From contig NZ_JACHLL010000002.1 in the NCBI RefSeq assembly GCF_014207935.1, positions 134,281-198,280 of the forward strand: a stretch of 64,000 nt of DNA, given 5' to 3'. Position 1 is the stretch's first letter, and the number at the start of each line of letters is the position of its first letter. Origin of the DNA: Pseudomonas fluvialis (lineage in GTDB: Bacteria; Pseudomonadota; Gammaproteobacteria; Pseudomonadales; Pseudomonadaceae). Below the pieces are notes generated by a model. The model did no database searches and had not been told where the DNA came from. It saw only the letters and a program-made list of their open reading frames with translations. A program made the translations under genes and the position numbers. Positions 55,771 to 64,000 of the stretch are shown in pieces.

Positions 55771-58011
55771 TCAACCACGCCGCGCGTAGCGTTTCAGCAT
55801 GCTGGGTACATCGAGAATCAGGGCAATACGGCCATCGCCGGTGATGGTCGCCCCCGCCATGCCGGGCGTACCTTGCAGTTTCTTGCCCAACGGTTTGATC
55901 ACCACTTCTTCCTGGCCTACCAACTGGTCGACCACAAAGCCGATGCGCTGGGTACCAACCGAGAGGATCACAACATGCCCCTCGCCCCGCTCGTCGTAAG
56001 CGGCATTGGGCACCAGCCAGCGCTTGAGATAGAACAGCGGTAGCGCCTTGTCGCGCACGATCACTACTTCCTGCCCATCGACCACGTTGGTTCTGGACAG
56101 ATCGAGGTGGAAGATCTCGTTGACGTTGACCAACGGGAAAGCGAAAGCCTGGTTGGCCAGCATGACCATCAGGGTCGGCATGATCGCAAGGGTCAGAGGC
56201 ACCTTGATGATGATCTTCGAACCCTGGCCCTTGACCGAATAGACGTTGACCGTACCGTTGAGCTGGGAAATCTTGGTCTTGACCACATCCATGCCCACAC
56301 CACGACCCGACACGTCGGAAATTTCCGTCTTGGTCGAGAAGCCGGGGGCAAAAATCAGGTTGTAGCATTCCAGTTCGTTGAGGCGATCCGCCGCGTCCTT
56401 GTCCAGCAGGCCCTTTTCCACGGCCTTGGCCCGCAGCACATCGGCATCCATCCCCTTGCCGTCGTCGGATATCGACAGGAGGATGTGATCGCCTTCCTGC
56501 TCGGCGGACAGCACGACCTTACCGGCACGCGGTTTGCCAGCCGCTTCGCGCTCTTCCGGGGTTTCCACGCCATGGTCGACGGCATTGCGCACCAGGTGCA
56601 CCAGCGGGTCAGCCAGAGCCTCAACCAGGTTCTTGTCGAGGTCGGTTTCTTCACCGACCAGCTCCAGGTTGATTTCCTTCTTGAGGTTGCGCGCCAAGTC
56701 GCGCACCAGTCGCGGGAAACGCCCGAAGACTTTCTTGATCGGCTGCATCCGCGTCTTCATCACCGCGGTCTGCAGATCGGCAGTCACCACATCAAGGTTG
56801 GAAACGGCCTTGGACATTGCCTCATCGCCGCTGTTGAGGCCCAGACGCACCAGACGGTTACGCACCAGCACCAGCTCGCCGACCATGTTCATGATCTCGT
56901 CGAGACGCGCGGTATCCACCCGGACTGTGGTTTCGGCTTCACTGGCGGCACTGGCCTTGTCGCCAGAGGCTGCCGGTGTTGCGGCGGCACGGGCCGGCGC
57001 AGAGACAGGAGCCGGGGCGGCAGGAGCAGCCGCCGGCGCTTTGGGTTCAATCCGCGCCACGCTCTCTTCAGCAATAGGAGCGCTGCTAGAAACTGTCGGT
57101 ACAGAAGCGGCGGGCTCATCGGGCGCGACAAACTTGCCCTTGCCGTGCAACTGATCAAGCAATGCCTCGAATTCGTCGTCAGTAATATGCTCGTCCGAGG
57201 CGGATGCAGGCGCCGAACTGGCACTCGGCTCCGCGGCGGCGGCAACAAACTTGCCCTTGCCGTGCAACTGATCGAGCAGCGCCTCGAATTCCGAGTCGCT
57301 GATTTCGTCGCCTCCACCCGCGACTACAGGCGCTGGCTCGGCGACCACAGGCGCGGTGGCGAACTTGCCAGGGCCATGCAGATCATCGAGCAGCTTCTCG
57401 AACTCGTCGTCACTGATTTCATCGCTGGCAACGCTGCTGACGGGCGCTTCGGTCGGGCTGGTGTCAGCGGGGCCTAGGGCATCAAGCAGCTGTTCGAACT
57501 CGCTATCGGTGATATCCCCCGAAGCCGCGACGGAACTGACGGTCTCAGCGACAACGGCAACCGGCTCTGCTACCGCGGCTGGGGCTGGGGCGGCAGCAGG
57601 TGGCGCACTGGGGGCCGCGCTCTGCGGTTCGGCCAGTCGCGCCAGGGCCTGCAACAGCTCCGGCGAGGCGGGGATCGGCTCGGCGCGCTCACGCACCTGA
57701 CTGAACATTTCATTGACGGTATCCAGTGCCTGCAGCACCACATCCATCAGCTCCGCATCGACGCGGCGGGCGCCCTTGCGCAAGATGTCGAACACATTCT
57801 CGGCAATATGGCAGCACTCAACCAGAGCATTGAGTTGGAGGAAGCCTGCCCCACCCTTGACGGTGTGGAAGCCCCGGAAGATGGCGTTGAGCAGATCCAT
57901 ATCATCGGGCCGGCTTTCCAGCTCAACCAGTTGCTCGGATAACAGCTCAAGAATCTCGCCGGCCTCTACCAGGAAGTCCTGGAGAATTTCCTCATCGGCG
58001 TCGAAGCTCAT
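55771..58011 (-). CDS. cheA: Chemotaxis histidine kinase CheA
   Basis: A 746-residue kinase: P1 Hpt domain with H49 (FRGFHTVKGGAGFL), a long acidic/alanine linker (about 120-350), dimerisation, ATPase (VRNAVDHGVETPEERE, SDDGKGMD, GRGVGMDVVK) and CheW-like P5. The linker has four copies of an I(S/T)D(S/D)EFE.LLD motif, three followed by LHGxGKF. I see no clear P2 (CheY-binding) domain; the repeated motif may replace it. It drives CheY and CheB. Confidence 0.95.
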   Translation of the reverse strand: MSFDADEEILQDFLVEAGEILELLSEQLVELESRPDDMDLLNAIFRGFHTVKGGAGFLQLNALVECCHIAENVFDILRKGARRVDAELMDVVLQALDTVNEMFSQVRERAEPIPASPELLQALARLAEPQSAAPSAPPAAAPAPAAVAEPVAVVAETVSSVAASGDITDSEFEQLLDALGPADTSPTEAPVSSVASDEISDDEFEKLLDDLHGPGKFATAPVVAEPAPVVAGGGDEISDSEFEALLDQLHGKGKFVAAAAEPSASSAPASASDEHITDDEFEALLDQLHGKGKFVAPDEPAASVPTVSSSAPIAEESVARIEPKAPAAAPAAPAPVSAPARAAATPAASGDKASAASEAETTVRVDTARLDEIMNMVGELVLVRNRLVRLGLNSGDEAMSKAVSNLDVVTADLQTAVMKTRMQPIKKVFGRFPRLVRDLARNLKKEINLELVGEETDLDKNLVEALADPLVHLVRNAVDHGVETPEEREAAGKPRAGKVVLSAEQEGDHILLSISDDGKGMDADVLRAKAVEKGLLDKDAADRLNELECYNLIFAPGFSTKTEISDVSGRGVGMDVVKTKISQLNGTVNVYSVKGQGSKIIIKVPLTLAIMPTLMVMLANQAFAFPLVNVNEIFHLDLSRTNVVDGQEVVIVRDKALPLFYLKRWLVPNAAYDERGEGHVVILSVGTQRIGFVVDQLVGQEEVVIKPLGKKLQGTPGMAGATITGDGRIALILDVPSMLKRYARRG

Positions 58012-58022
58012 GTAGGTGCTCC

Positions 58023-58811
58023 TTAGAAGCCCAGACTGGACAGCAGATCATCGACGTCGACCTGTCCGGAAACGACATCATCACGCTTATCGGCATGCAT
58101 CTGCGGACCTTCACCCCGGGAAGAATCTTTTTGTTGTTCGGCTTCGGCCTTGATCTCGGCCTGATCATGTTCGATGCCGGCAAAGCGGTCGACATGACTG
58201 GCCATCATCACCAGCTTGACCAGGTTGCTCTCCACCTCGGTCACCAACGCGGTCACGCGTTTAATCACCTGACCGGTGAGATCCTGGAAGTCCTGCGCCA
58301 AGAGGATGTCATTCAGGTAGCTGGACAGCTGGCTGCTGTCCTGGTCGACCCGACCGAGAAAGCTGTCGACCTTCTTGGCCAGATCGCGGAAGCCATCGGC
58401 ATTGATTTCGCGGCGCATGAAGCGCGCCCACTCTTCCCGAAGCTGCAGGGCCTCATCGGAGAGACCATTGACCAGCGGCGCGCTCAGCTCGACCAGATCC
58501 ATGGTGCGATTGGCCGCTTTTTCGGTCATCTCCACCACATAGTTGAGGCGGTGGGTCGCATCGTTGATCTGCGACATCTCCTGGGCATGCTTGCCGTGGA
58601 TGTCGATCTGGAAGTTGACAATGGCGTTGTGCAGCTCACGGGTCAGCTTGCCCACTTCCTGGTACAAGCCGCGATCACGCACCTGATTGAGTTCGTAGAT
58701 GACCTGAATCGCTTCGGCGAAGTTGCCGTGCTCCAGGCTGTCCACCAGCTTGTTGGCGTGATCTTTCAGGGTCGACTCAAGTTCGCCCTGCGAAGATTCG
58801 TTTTGCTCCAT
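58023..58811 (-). CDS. cheZ: CheY phosphatase CheZ
   Basis: A 262-residue CheZ: long helical hairpin, with LLAQDFQDLTGQVIKRVTALV as the phosphatase core including the catalytic glutamine, and a short CheY-binding tail ending DVDDLLSSLGF. It removes phosphate from CheY. Confidence 0.95.
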   Translation of the reverse strand: MEQNESSQGELESTLKDHANKLVDSLEHGNFAEAIQVIYELNQVRDRGLYQEVGKLTRELHNAIVNFQIDIHGKHAQEMSQINDATHRLNYVVEMTEKAANRTMDLVELSAPLVNGLSDEALQLREEWARFMRREINADGFRDLAKKVDSFLGRVDQDSSQLSSYLNDILLAQDFQDLTGQVIKRVTALVTEVESNLVKLVMMASHVDRFAGIEHDQAEIKAEAEQQKDSSRGEGPQMHADKRDDVVSGQVDVDDLLSSLGF

Positions 58812-58828
58812 AGCATCCTCGAGGCTGA

Positions 58829-59215
58829 TCAGCCATTGACCCGCTCAAAGATCTTGTCGATCTTTTCCTTGAGCACCTGGGCCGTAAAGGGTTTGACCAC
58901 GTAGCCATTCACCCCGGCTTGGGCCGCCTCGATAATCTGGTCGCGCTTGGCTTCGGCAGTCACCATCAGCACCGGCAGGCTCTTCAGGCGCTCATCGGCG
59001 CGCACCGCGCGCAGCAGGTCGATGCCGGTCATACCGGGCATGTTCCAGTCGGTGACGAGGAAGTCAAAGCTGCCACTCTGCAGCATCGGCAACGCCGTGG
59101 TGCCGTCATCGGCCTCCGACGTATTGGTAAAGCCCAGATCACGCAACAGGTTCTTGATGATCCGTCTCATCGTCGAGAAATCGTCCACGATGAGGATTTT
59201 CATGTTCTTGTCCAA
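58829..59215 (-). CDS. cheY: Chemotaxis response regulator CheY
   Basis: A 128-residue single receiver ([14 protein letters not shown], phospho-acceptor D56 in [10 protein letters not shown] in VVKPF). CheY-P binds FliM to switch rotation. The start is TTG (59215), decided by a strong GGAGG five bases upstream; the internal ATG at 59203 is 17 bases from it. Between fliA and cheY a GCCGATCA on the minus strand (59275-59268) resembles a FliA -10 box, with no clear -35. Confidence 0.93.
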   Translation of the reverse strand: MDKNMKILIVDDFSTMRRIIKNLLRDLGFTNTSEADDGTTALPMLQSGSFDFLVTDWNMPGMTGIDLLRAVRADERLKSLPVLMVTAEAKRDQIIEAAQAGVNGYVVKPFTAQVLKEKIDKIFERVNG

Positions 59216-59220
59216 GTCGA

Positions 59221-59225
59221 CCTCC
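59221..59225 (-). promoter_or_regulatory. Shine-Dalgarno that selects the TTG start of cheY
   Basis: GGAGG with five-base spacing (TCGAC) to TTG at 59215. It fixes a non-ATG start four codons before the first ATG. Confidence 0.8.
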
Positions 59226-59281
59226 GTACAGTCTCAAACGCTTCCCTGAGGAAACGCCGTCAATTCTTGATCGGCCTTATC

Positions 59282-60013
59282 TCAGCCTAGACGCCAGTCC
59301 GCCAGTCGTGCACGCAATCTTGCCGCGCATTGACTGTGCAACTGACTCACTCGGGACTCACTGACACCGAGCACCGCACCGATTTCCTTCAGATTCAGCT
59401 CTTCGTCGTAGTACAACGCCAGGACCAGACGCTCGCGCTCCGGCAACTGGGCGATGGCCTCGGCCAGCGCCTGCTGGAACCGTTCATCCTCCAGACCGTG
59501 CGCAGGCTCCCCCTGATGGCTGGCATCGTCGTGTTCGCCGTCCTGCAACAAGTCATCAAAACTAAACAGGCGGCTGCCCTGAGTGTCGTTGAGAATGCCG
59601 TAGTATTCCTCGAGACTCAATTCAAGTTCGGCCGCAACCTCTTGATCTTTAGCGTCTCTGCCTAATCTGGCCTCAACGGTACGAATCGCCTCGCTGACCA
59701 TGCGGCTGTTGCGGTGCACCGAACGCGGTGCCCAATCGCCTTTGCGCACCTCGTCCAGCATGGCGCCACGGATGCGGATGCCGGCGTAGGTTTCGAAGCT
59801 GGCGCCCTTGCTGGCGTCATATTTCTTTGCGGCCTCCAGCAGCCCGATCATCCCGGCCTGCATCAGGTCTTCGACCTGCACGTTGGCCGGCAAGCGGGCC
59901 AGCAGATGATAGGCAATGCGCTTGACCAACGGGCCATGACGCTCGATCAACATCTGCTGTGATTCTTGGGCTTGCGCCTTGCTGTACATACGGAGTCCGC
60001 TGGCTGCTGTCAT
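59282..60013 (-). CDS. fliA: Flagellar sigma factor FliA (sigma-28)
   Basis: A 243-residue sigma factor with region 2 (LIERHGPLVKRIAYHLLARLP ... DLMQAGMIGLLEAAKKYDASKGASFETYAGIRIRGAMLDEVR) and region 4 (LPERERLVLALYYDEELNLKEIGAVLGVSESRVSQLHSQCAARL). It transcribes late flagellar and chemotaxis genes and is held by FlgM. ATG overlaps the fleN stop as ATGA. Confidence 0.96.
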   Translation of the reverse strand: MTAASGLRMYSKAQAQESQQMLIERHGPLVKRIAYHLLARLPANVQVEDLMQAGMIGLLEAAKKYDASKGASFETYAGIRIRGAMLDEVRKGDWAPRSVHRNSRMVSEAIRTVEARLGRDAKDQEVAAELELSLEEYYGILNDTQGSRLFSFDDLLQDGEHDDASHQGEPAHGLEDERFQQALAEAIAQLPERERLVLALYYDEELNLKEIGAVLGVSESRVSQLHSQCAARLRARLADWRLG

Positions 60014-60843
60014 ATCGAACTTCCCGCAACCGGCTGCTGCACCAGGCGTTCGACGAAGAATTCCAGGTGGCCGCGCGGGTTGGCTGGCAGGGGCCAGCTA
60101 TCCACCTTCTGCGCCACCGCCTTGAAGGCCAGGGAACACTTCGAGCGGGGGAAAGCTTCGTAAACCGCTCGCTGCTTCTGCACGGCCTTGCGCACGGACT
60201 CGTCGTAGGGAATCGCGCCAACGTACTGCAGGGCCACATCGAGGAAGCGATCAGTCACCTTGGTCAGCTTAGCAAAGAGGTTGCGACCTTCCTGCGGCGA
60301 GTGCGCCATGTTGGCCAGCACGCGGAAGCGGTTGACGCCGAAATCGCGGTTGAGCAGTTTGATCAGCGCATAGGCGTCGGTGATCGATGTGGGCTCGTCG
60401 CACACCACCACCAGCACTTCCTGAGCGGCTCGGACGAAACTGACCACACCATCGCCGATGCCGGCGGCGGTATCGATGATCAGCACATCGAGGTTCTCGC
60501 TGATCTCGCTGAAGGCCTGGATCAAGCCGGCATGCTGCATCGGCGACAGGTGCACCATGCTCTGCGTGCCGGACGCGGCCGGCACGATACGGATGCCGCC
60601 GGGGCCCTGCAGCAGCACATCCTTGATGTCGCACTCGCCACTGATCACGTCAGCCAGCGTGCGCTTGGGCGTCAGCCCGAGCAGCACGTCGACGTTGGCC
60701 AGGCCAAGGTCGGCATCCATGAGCATGACGCGCCGACCAAGATCCGCCAATGCCAGTGACAGATTCACCGACACATTGGTCTTGCCGACGCCACCCTTGC
60801 CGCCGGTTACAGCAATCACCTGTACGGGGTGCATGCTTGCCAT
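60010..60843 (-). CDS. fleN: Flagellar number regulator FleN (FlhG)
   Basis: A 277-residue MinD-type ATPase with deviant Walker A TGGKGGVGKTNVS and VMLMDADLGLANVDVLLG. It restrains the activator FleQ and limits flagellar number to one. Start at 60843; an internal ATG three codons later is possible. Confidence 0.95.
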   Translation of the reverse strand: MASMHPVQVIAVTGGKGGVGKTNVSVNLSLALADLGRRVMLMDADLGLANVDVLLGLTPKRTLADVISGECDIKDVLLQGPGGIRIVPAASGTQSMVHLSPMQHAGLIQAFSEISENLDVLIIDTAAGIGDGVVSFVRAAQEVLVVVCDEPTSITDAYALIKLLNRDFGVNRFRVLANMAHSPQEGRNLFAKLTKVTDRFLDVALQYVGAIPYDESVRKAVQKQRAVYEAFPRSKCSLAFKAVAQKVDSWPLPANPRGHLEFFVERLVQQPVAGSSI

Positions 60844-60912
60844 TGATTCTTACACCTTGTCTTTCATTATCGGGCCAGATGCCGTTGCACTGGCCATTCT
60901 CTTAACGGCCTG

Positions 60913-62199
60913 TTAGCCGGCTTGCCGCGCCGGCTGCTGATACAGGCCGGCAAACAGCTCGGCCATCGCATCTTCACTCGGGTCTTGCGCACTCTGCAGA
61001 CTCACCGCACGGCTGACCAGCTGATGGCTACGCCAGACCTGCAGATCGTCAGGAATTCTAGGCCCATCAGCCAGATAGGCTACCGGCAGACGCTGGCTGA
61101 TCGCCAGCCCCAATGCTTCACCCAGGCTCGCCGACTCGTCGAGTTTGGTCAGGATGCAGCCGGAAAGACCACACTGTTTGTAACTATGGTAGGCCGCTTT
61201 CAGCACCTGACCCTGACTTGTGGCAGCCATGACCAGGTAATTGCGCGACTTGACCCCGCGCGAGGCCAGCATTTCCAGCTGCAGGCGCAGGCCCGGATCA
61301 TTGGCCGGCAGACCTGCCGTATCGATCAGCACCACACGCTTGCGCGCCAACGGCGCCAGTGCTTGCAGCAGCGACTGACCGGGATCGACCGGAGTCACCG
61401 ATACACCGAGGATGCGGCCGAGGGTCTTGAGCTGTTCCTGGGCTCCAATGCGGTAGCTGTCCAGGCTGACCAGGGCAATGCTCTGCGCGCCGTACTTGAG
61501 CACGTAGCGCGCCGCCAGCTTGGCCAGGGTGGTGGTCTTGCCCATGCCGGCCGGGCCGACGAGAGCAATCACTCCGCCCTCTTCCAGTGGCTCCTGCTCG
61601 GGAGTACGGATGGCGTGAGCCAGGTGAGCCAGCAGCATGCGCCAGGCCTGACGGGCATCACTGATGCCGGCCACCTTGTCCAGCAGCGGACGAGCCAGAT
61701 CGGCGGGGATACCCATGCGCTGCAGGCGACGCCAGAGGTTGGCCTGCTGCGGACGACGGCTCTGCATCTGCCCCCAGGCCAGCGAACCGAGCTGGCTCTC
61801 GATCAGCTCGCGCAGGCCATGCAGCTCGAAGCGCATGGCCTCAAGGGCGCGCTGATCCATGGCCTGCGACGCCACCGCCTGCGGCTTGCTCGCGGGTTTG
61901 ACCGCGGCAACGCCCGGGGTGAACAGCTGGCGGTCCTGGTTGTCCGGCAGGCTCACGGGCGCACTCAGCTCTGCGTGGGCCTGGGCGATGCGGGTCTGGG
62001 TCTTGCGCAGCTCGGCTTCGAGCTGCGGATTGGGCTGACTCGGTGCTGCCGCCGGCATTGGGTAATCCAGTGCAGCAGTCAGCTCCACGCCGCCGGCAAC
62101 CCGACGATTGCCAATGATGGCCGCATCGGCGCCCAGCTCATCGCGAACCAGTTTCATGGCTTGACGCATATCGGCGGCGAAGAAGCGTTTGACTTGCAT
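60913..62199 (-). CDS. flhF: Flagellar polar-placement GTPase FlhF
   Basis: A 428-residue SRP-type GTPase: a basic N-terminal domain, then NG domain with G1 VGPAGMGKTTTLAKLAARYV, VSLDSYRIGAQEQLKTL, the DTAG box VLIDTAGLPAND and the TKLDE specificity motif. It recruits FliF to the pole. Immediately downstream of flhA. Confidence 0.96.
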   Translation of the reverse strand: MQVKRFFAADMRQAMKLVRDELGADAAIIGNRRVAGGVELTAALDYPMPAAAPSQPNPQLEAELRKTQTRIAQAHAELSAPVSLPDNQDRQLFTPGVAAVKPASKPQAVASQAMDQRALEAMRFELHGLRELIESQLGSLAWGQMQSRRPQQANLWRRLQRMGIPADLARPLLDKVAGISDARQAWRMLLAHLAHAIRTPEQEPLEEGGVIALVGPAGMGKTTTLAKLAARYVLKYGAQSIALVSLDSYRIGAQEQLKTLGRILGVSVTPVDPGQSLLQALAPLARKRVVLIDTAGLPANDPGLRLQLEMLASRGVKSRNYLVMAATSQGQVLKAAYHSYKQCGLSGCILTKLDESASLGEALGLAISQRLPVAYLADGPRIPDDLQVWRSHQLVSRAVSLQSAQDPSEDAMAELFAGLYQQPARQAG

Positions 62200-62216
62200 G
62201 CTGTGACCTCACTGGC

Positions 62217-64000
62217 TCAACCGTTTTGACCAACGGTGGCAACAATCGTGACCTGTTTGTTGTCCGGAATTTCCTGGTAGGCCAGCACATGCATGCTGGG
62301 TACCGCCATCCGGGCAAAGCGCGCCATCATGGCTCGAATCTGGCCGGCTACCAGGAGGATCACCGGCTTGCCGAGCATTTCCTGACGCTGCGCCGCCTCC
62401 ACCAGGGAGCGCTGCAGCTTCTCGGCCATTCCGGGCTCGAGGAGAATGCCATCCTCGCTACCTTGTCCGGCCTTGTTGAGACTGTTCAGCAATATCTGTT
62501 CCAACCTGGGCTCAAGAGTGATCACGGGGAGCTCCGGCTCAAGCCCCACAACGGTTTGCACGATGGCGCGACTTAGCGCGACACGCACCGCCGCGACCAT
62601 GGCGGCAGGATCTTGACTCTTGCCGGCCACGTTGGCGATGGCCTCGGCGATGGTGCGAATGTCGCGCACCGGCACCTGCTCCTGCAGTAGCGCTTGCAGA
62701 ACCTTAAGCAGAGTCGACAGCGACAGCATGCCCGGCACCAGCTCCTCGGCCAGCTTGGGCGAGGTCTTGGCCAGCAATTGCAGGAGCTGCTGGACTTCCT
62801 CGTGGCCGATCAGCTCATGGGCATGCTTGTTCAGCACCTGATTGAGGTGGGTCGCTACTACCGTACTGGCATCCACCACCGTGTAGCCGAGCGACTGCGC
62901 CTGATCGCGCAGGCCCGTCTCGATCCAGACGGCCTCCAGGCCGAACGCCGGATCTTTGGCGGCGATGCCGTTGATGGGGCCAAACACCTGCCCTGGGTTG
63001 ATTGCCAGCTCGCGGTCCGGATACACCTCGGCTTCCGCGAGGGAAACCCCCATCAGCGTCAGGCGATAGGCGTTGGGCAACAGATCGAGGTTGTCGCGGA
63101 TATGCACCGACGGCATGAGAAAGCCCAGTTCCTGGGACAGCTTCTTGCGTACCCCCTTGATGCGCGTCAGCAGCTGACCACCCTGATTGCGATCGACCAG
63201 CGGAATCAGCCGATAACCCACCTCCAGCCCGACCATGTCCACCGCCGGCACATCATCCCAGCCCAGCTCCTTGGTTTCCTGCTGGCGCTGCGCGGGCAGT
63301 TGCTCCTGCTGCAGCGTCACCGCCTTGACCTCCTCCTCTTTGGCGACCCGCTGCTTGTTGGCAATCCAGTAGGCCGCTCCGGCAGCCACCACCCCTAGGC
63401 TGATGAAGGAAAAGTGCGGCATGCCCGGCACCAGGCCCATGGCGATCATGATCGCAGCCGATACCGCCAGCGCCTTGGGCGAAGCAAACATCTGCCGGCC
63501 GACCTGGGCACCCATTTCTTCCGAGGTCGACACCCGCGTCACCATGATCGCGGCAGCCGTCGACAGCAGCAGCGAAGGGATCTGCGCCACCAGGCCGTCA
63601 CCGATGGTCAGCAGGGTGTATATCTTGCCCGCCTCAGCGAAGGCCAGGTCATGCTGCAGGACGCCGATGGCAATACCGCCGATCAGGTTGATGAACAGGA
63701 TCAGCAGGCCGGCGATGGCATCGCCGCGGACGAACTTGCTGGCACCGTCCATCGAACCGTAGAAGTCGGCCTCCTGCGAGACTTCCAGGCGCCGGCGCTT
63801 GGCTTCGGTCTGATCGATCAGGCCGGAGTTGAGGTCGGCGTCGATGGCCATCTGTTTGCCTGGCATGGCATCCAGGGTGAAGCGTGCGCTGACTTCGGAA
63901 ATCCGCCCGGCACCCTTGGTCACCACCACGAAGTTGATGATCATGAGGATGGCGAACACCACGATACCCACCACGTAGTTGCCGCCGATCACGACCTCGC
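62217..64000 (-). CDS. flhA: Flagellar export protein FlhA, 5' end outside window
   Basis: The frame is open to the right edge, so the N-terminus is missing; about 590 of the usual ~700 residues are present. Visible parts are the FHIPEP signature region (RFTLDAMPGKQMAIDADLNSG), remaining membrane helices (AIAGLLILFINLIGGIAIG, IPSLLLSTAAAIMVTRVST) and the four-part cytoplasmic nonameric domain. It forms the core of the flagellar export gate. Confidence 0.96.
   Translation of the reverse strand, partial: EVVIGGNYVVGIVVFAILMIINFVVVTKGAGRISEVSARFTLDAMPGKQMAIDADLNSGLIDQTEAKRRRLEVSQEADFYGSMDGASKFVRGDAIAGLLILFINLIGGIAIGVLQHDLAFAEAGKIYTLLTIGDGLVAQIPSLLLSTAAAIMVTRVSTSEEMGAQVGRQMFASPKALAVSAAIMIAMGLVPGMPHFSFISLGVVAAGAAYWIANKQRVAKEEEVKAVTLQQEQLPAQRQQETKELGWDDVPAVDMVGLEVGYRLIPLVDRNQGGQLLTRIKGVRKKLSQELGFLMPSVHIRDNLDLLPNAYRLTLMGVSLAEAEVYPDRELAINPGQVFGPINGIAAKDPAFGLEAVWIETGLRDQAQSLGYTVVDASTVVATHLNQVLNKHAHELIGHEEVQQLLQLLAKTSPKLAEELVPGMLSLSTLLKVLQALLQEQVPVRDIRTIAEAIANVAGKSQDPAAMVAAVRVALSRAIVQTVVGLEPELPVITLEPRLEQILLNSLNKAGQGSEDGILLEPGMAEKLQRSLVEAAQRQEMLGKPVILLVAGQIRAMMARFARMAVPSMHVLAYQEIPDNKQVTIVATVGQNG

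Noticed and set aside
56107..57477. A 456-residue open frame antisense to cheA
   Set aside because: H/R/L-rich shadow of the cheA linker and kinase core.

Overview
The window reads as chromosomal DNA of a Pseudomonas-like gammaproteobacterium: high GC, nearly every base in genes, and blocks whose order I recall from Pseudomonas aeruginosa (flhA-flhF-fleN-fliA-cheYZAB-motCD-parC-parP-cheW next to ccmABCDEFGHI, and smc-zipA-ligA ... dnaX-ybaB-recR next to a GntR regulator and alkB2). No tRNA, rRNA operon, CRISPR array or intact prophage is visible.

Left part (1-11.1 kb): the 3' end of a gene built on six 90-bp proline-rich repeats with an apparent frameshift; a SPOUT rRNA/tRNA methylase and an FAD oxidoreductase; rlmE without its usual ftsH partner; a hypothetical gene; a small secreted protein with AEDGSER repeats behind two 5' hairpins; then a leftward cluster of two exported metal-dependent amidohydrolases flanking a FadL-type outer-membrane channel, probably an uptake-and-hydrolysis unit for an unknown amide or ester.

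Accessory patch (11.2-15.7 kb): visibly lower GC, with a YtcA/MdtN/MdtO-like efflux operon, a decayed IS3-family element and a membrane diguanylate cyclase. This looks horizontally acquired.

Sulfur block (15.9-22.8 kb): oprD-type porin, 1-Cys peroxiredoxin (lsfA), ssuE, ssuA, ssuD, ssuC, ssuB and the molybdopterin-binding ssuF, all leftward: uptake and FMNH2-dependent desulfonation of alkanesulfonates, with hairpin repeats in two of the gaps.

Core block (23-34 kb): acyl-CoA dehydrogenase, recR, ybaB, dnaX (DNA repair and replication), a periplasmic binding protein, the 4.5S SRP RNA, a chemoreceptor, an HU-family protein, ligA, zipA, and smc (to 37.7 kb). A GntR regulator and alkB2 alkane monooxygenase diverge at 38.4 kb, with a perfect 15-bp palindrome overlapping the alkB promoter; a voltage-gated K+-channel-like protein with a zinc ribbon follows.

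Right part (40.7-64 kb): the complete cytochrome c maturation operon ccmABCDEFGHI, tightly overlapping; a divergent FliK-like/FlhB-C-like pair; a periplasmic rhodanese; and the polar-flagellum/chemotaxis cluster from flhA (cut by the window edge) through flhF, fleN, fliA, cheY, cheZ, cheA, cheB, motC, motD, parC, parP, cheW and a DUF2802 protein. FlhF/FleN set flagellar site and number, FliA transcribes late genes, CheA-CheY-CheZ-CheB-CheW signal to the motor, MotCD are stators and ParC/ParP place the array at the pole.
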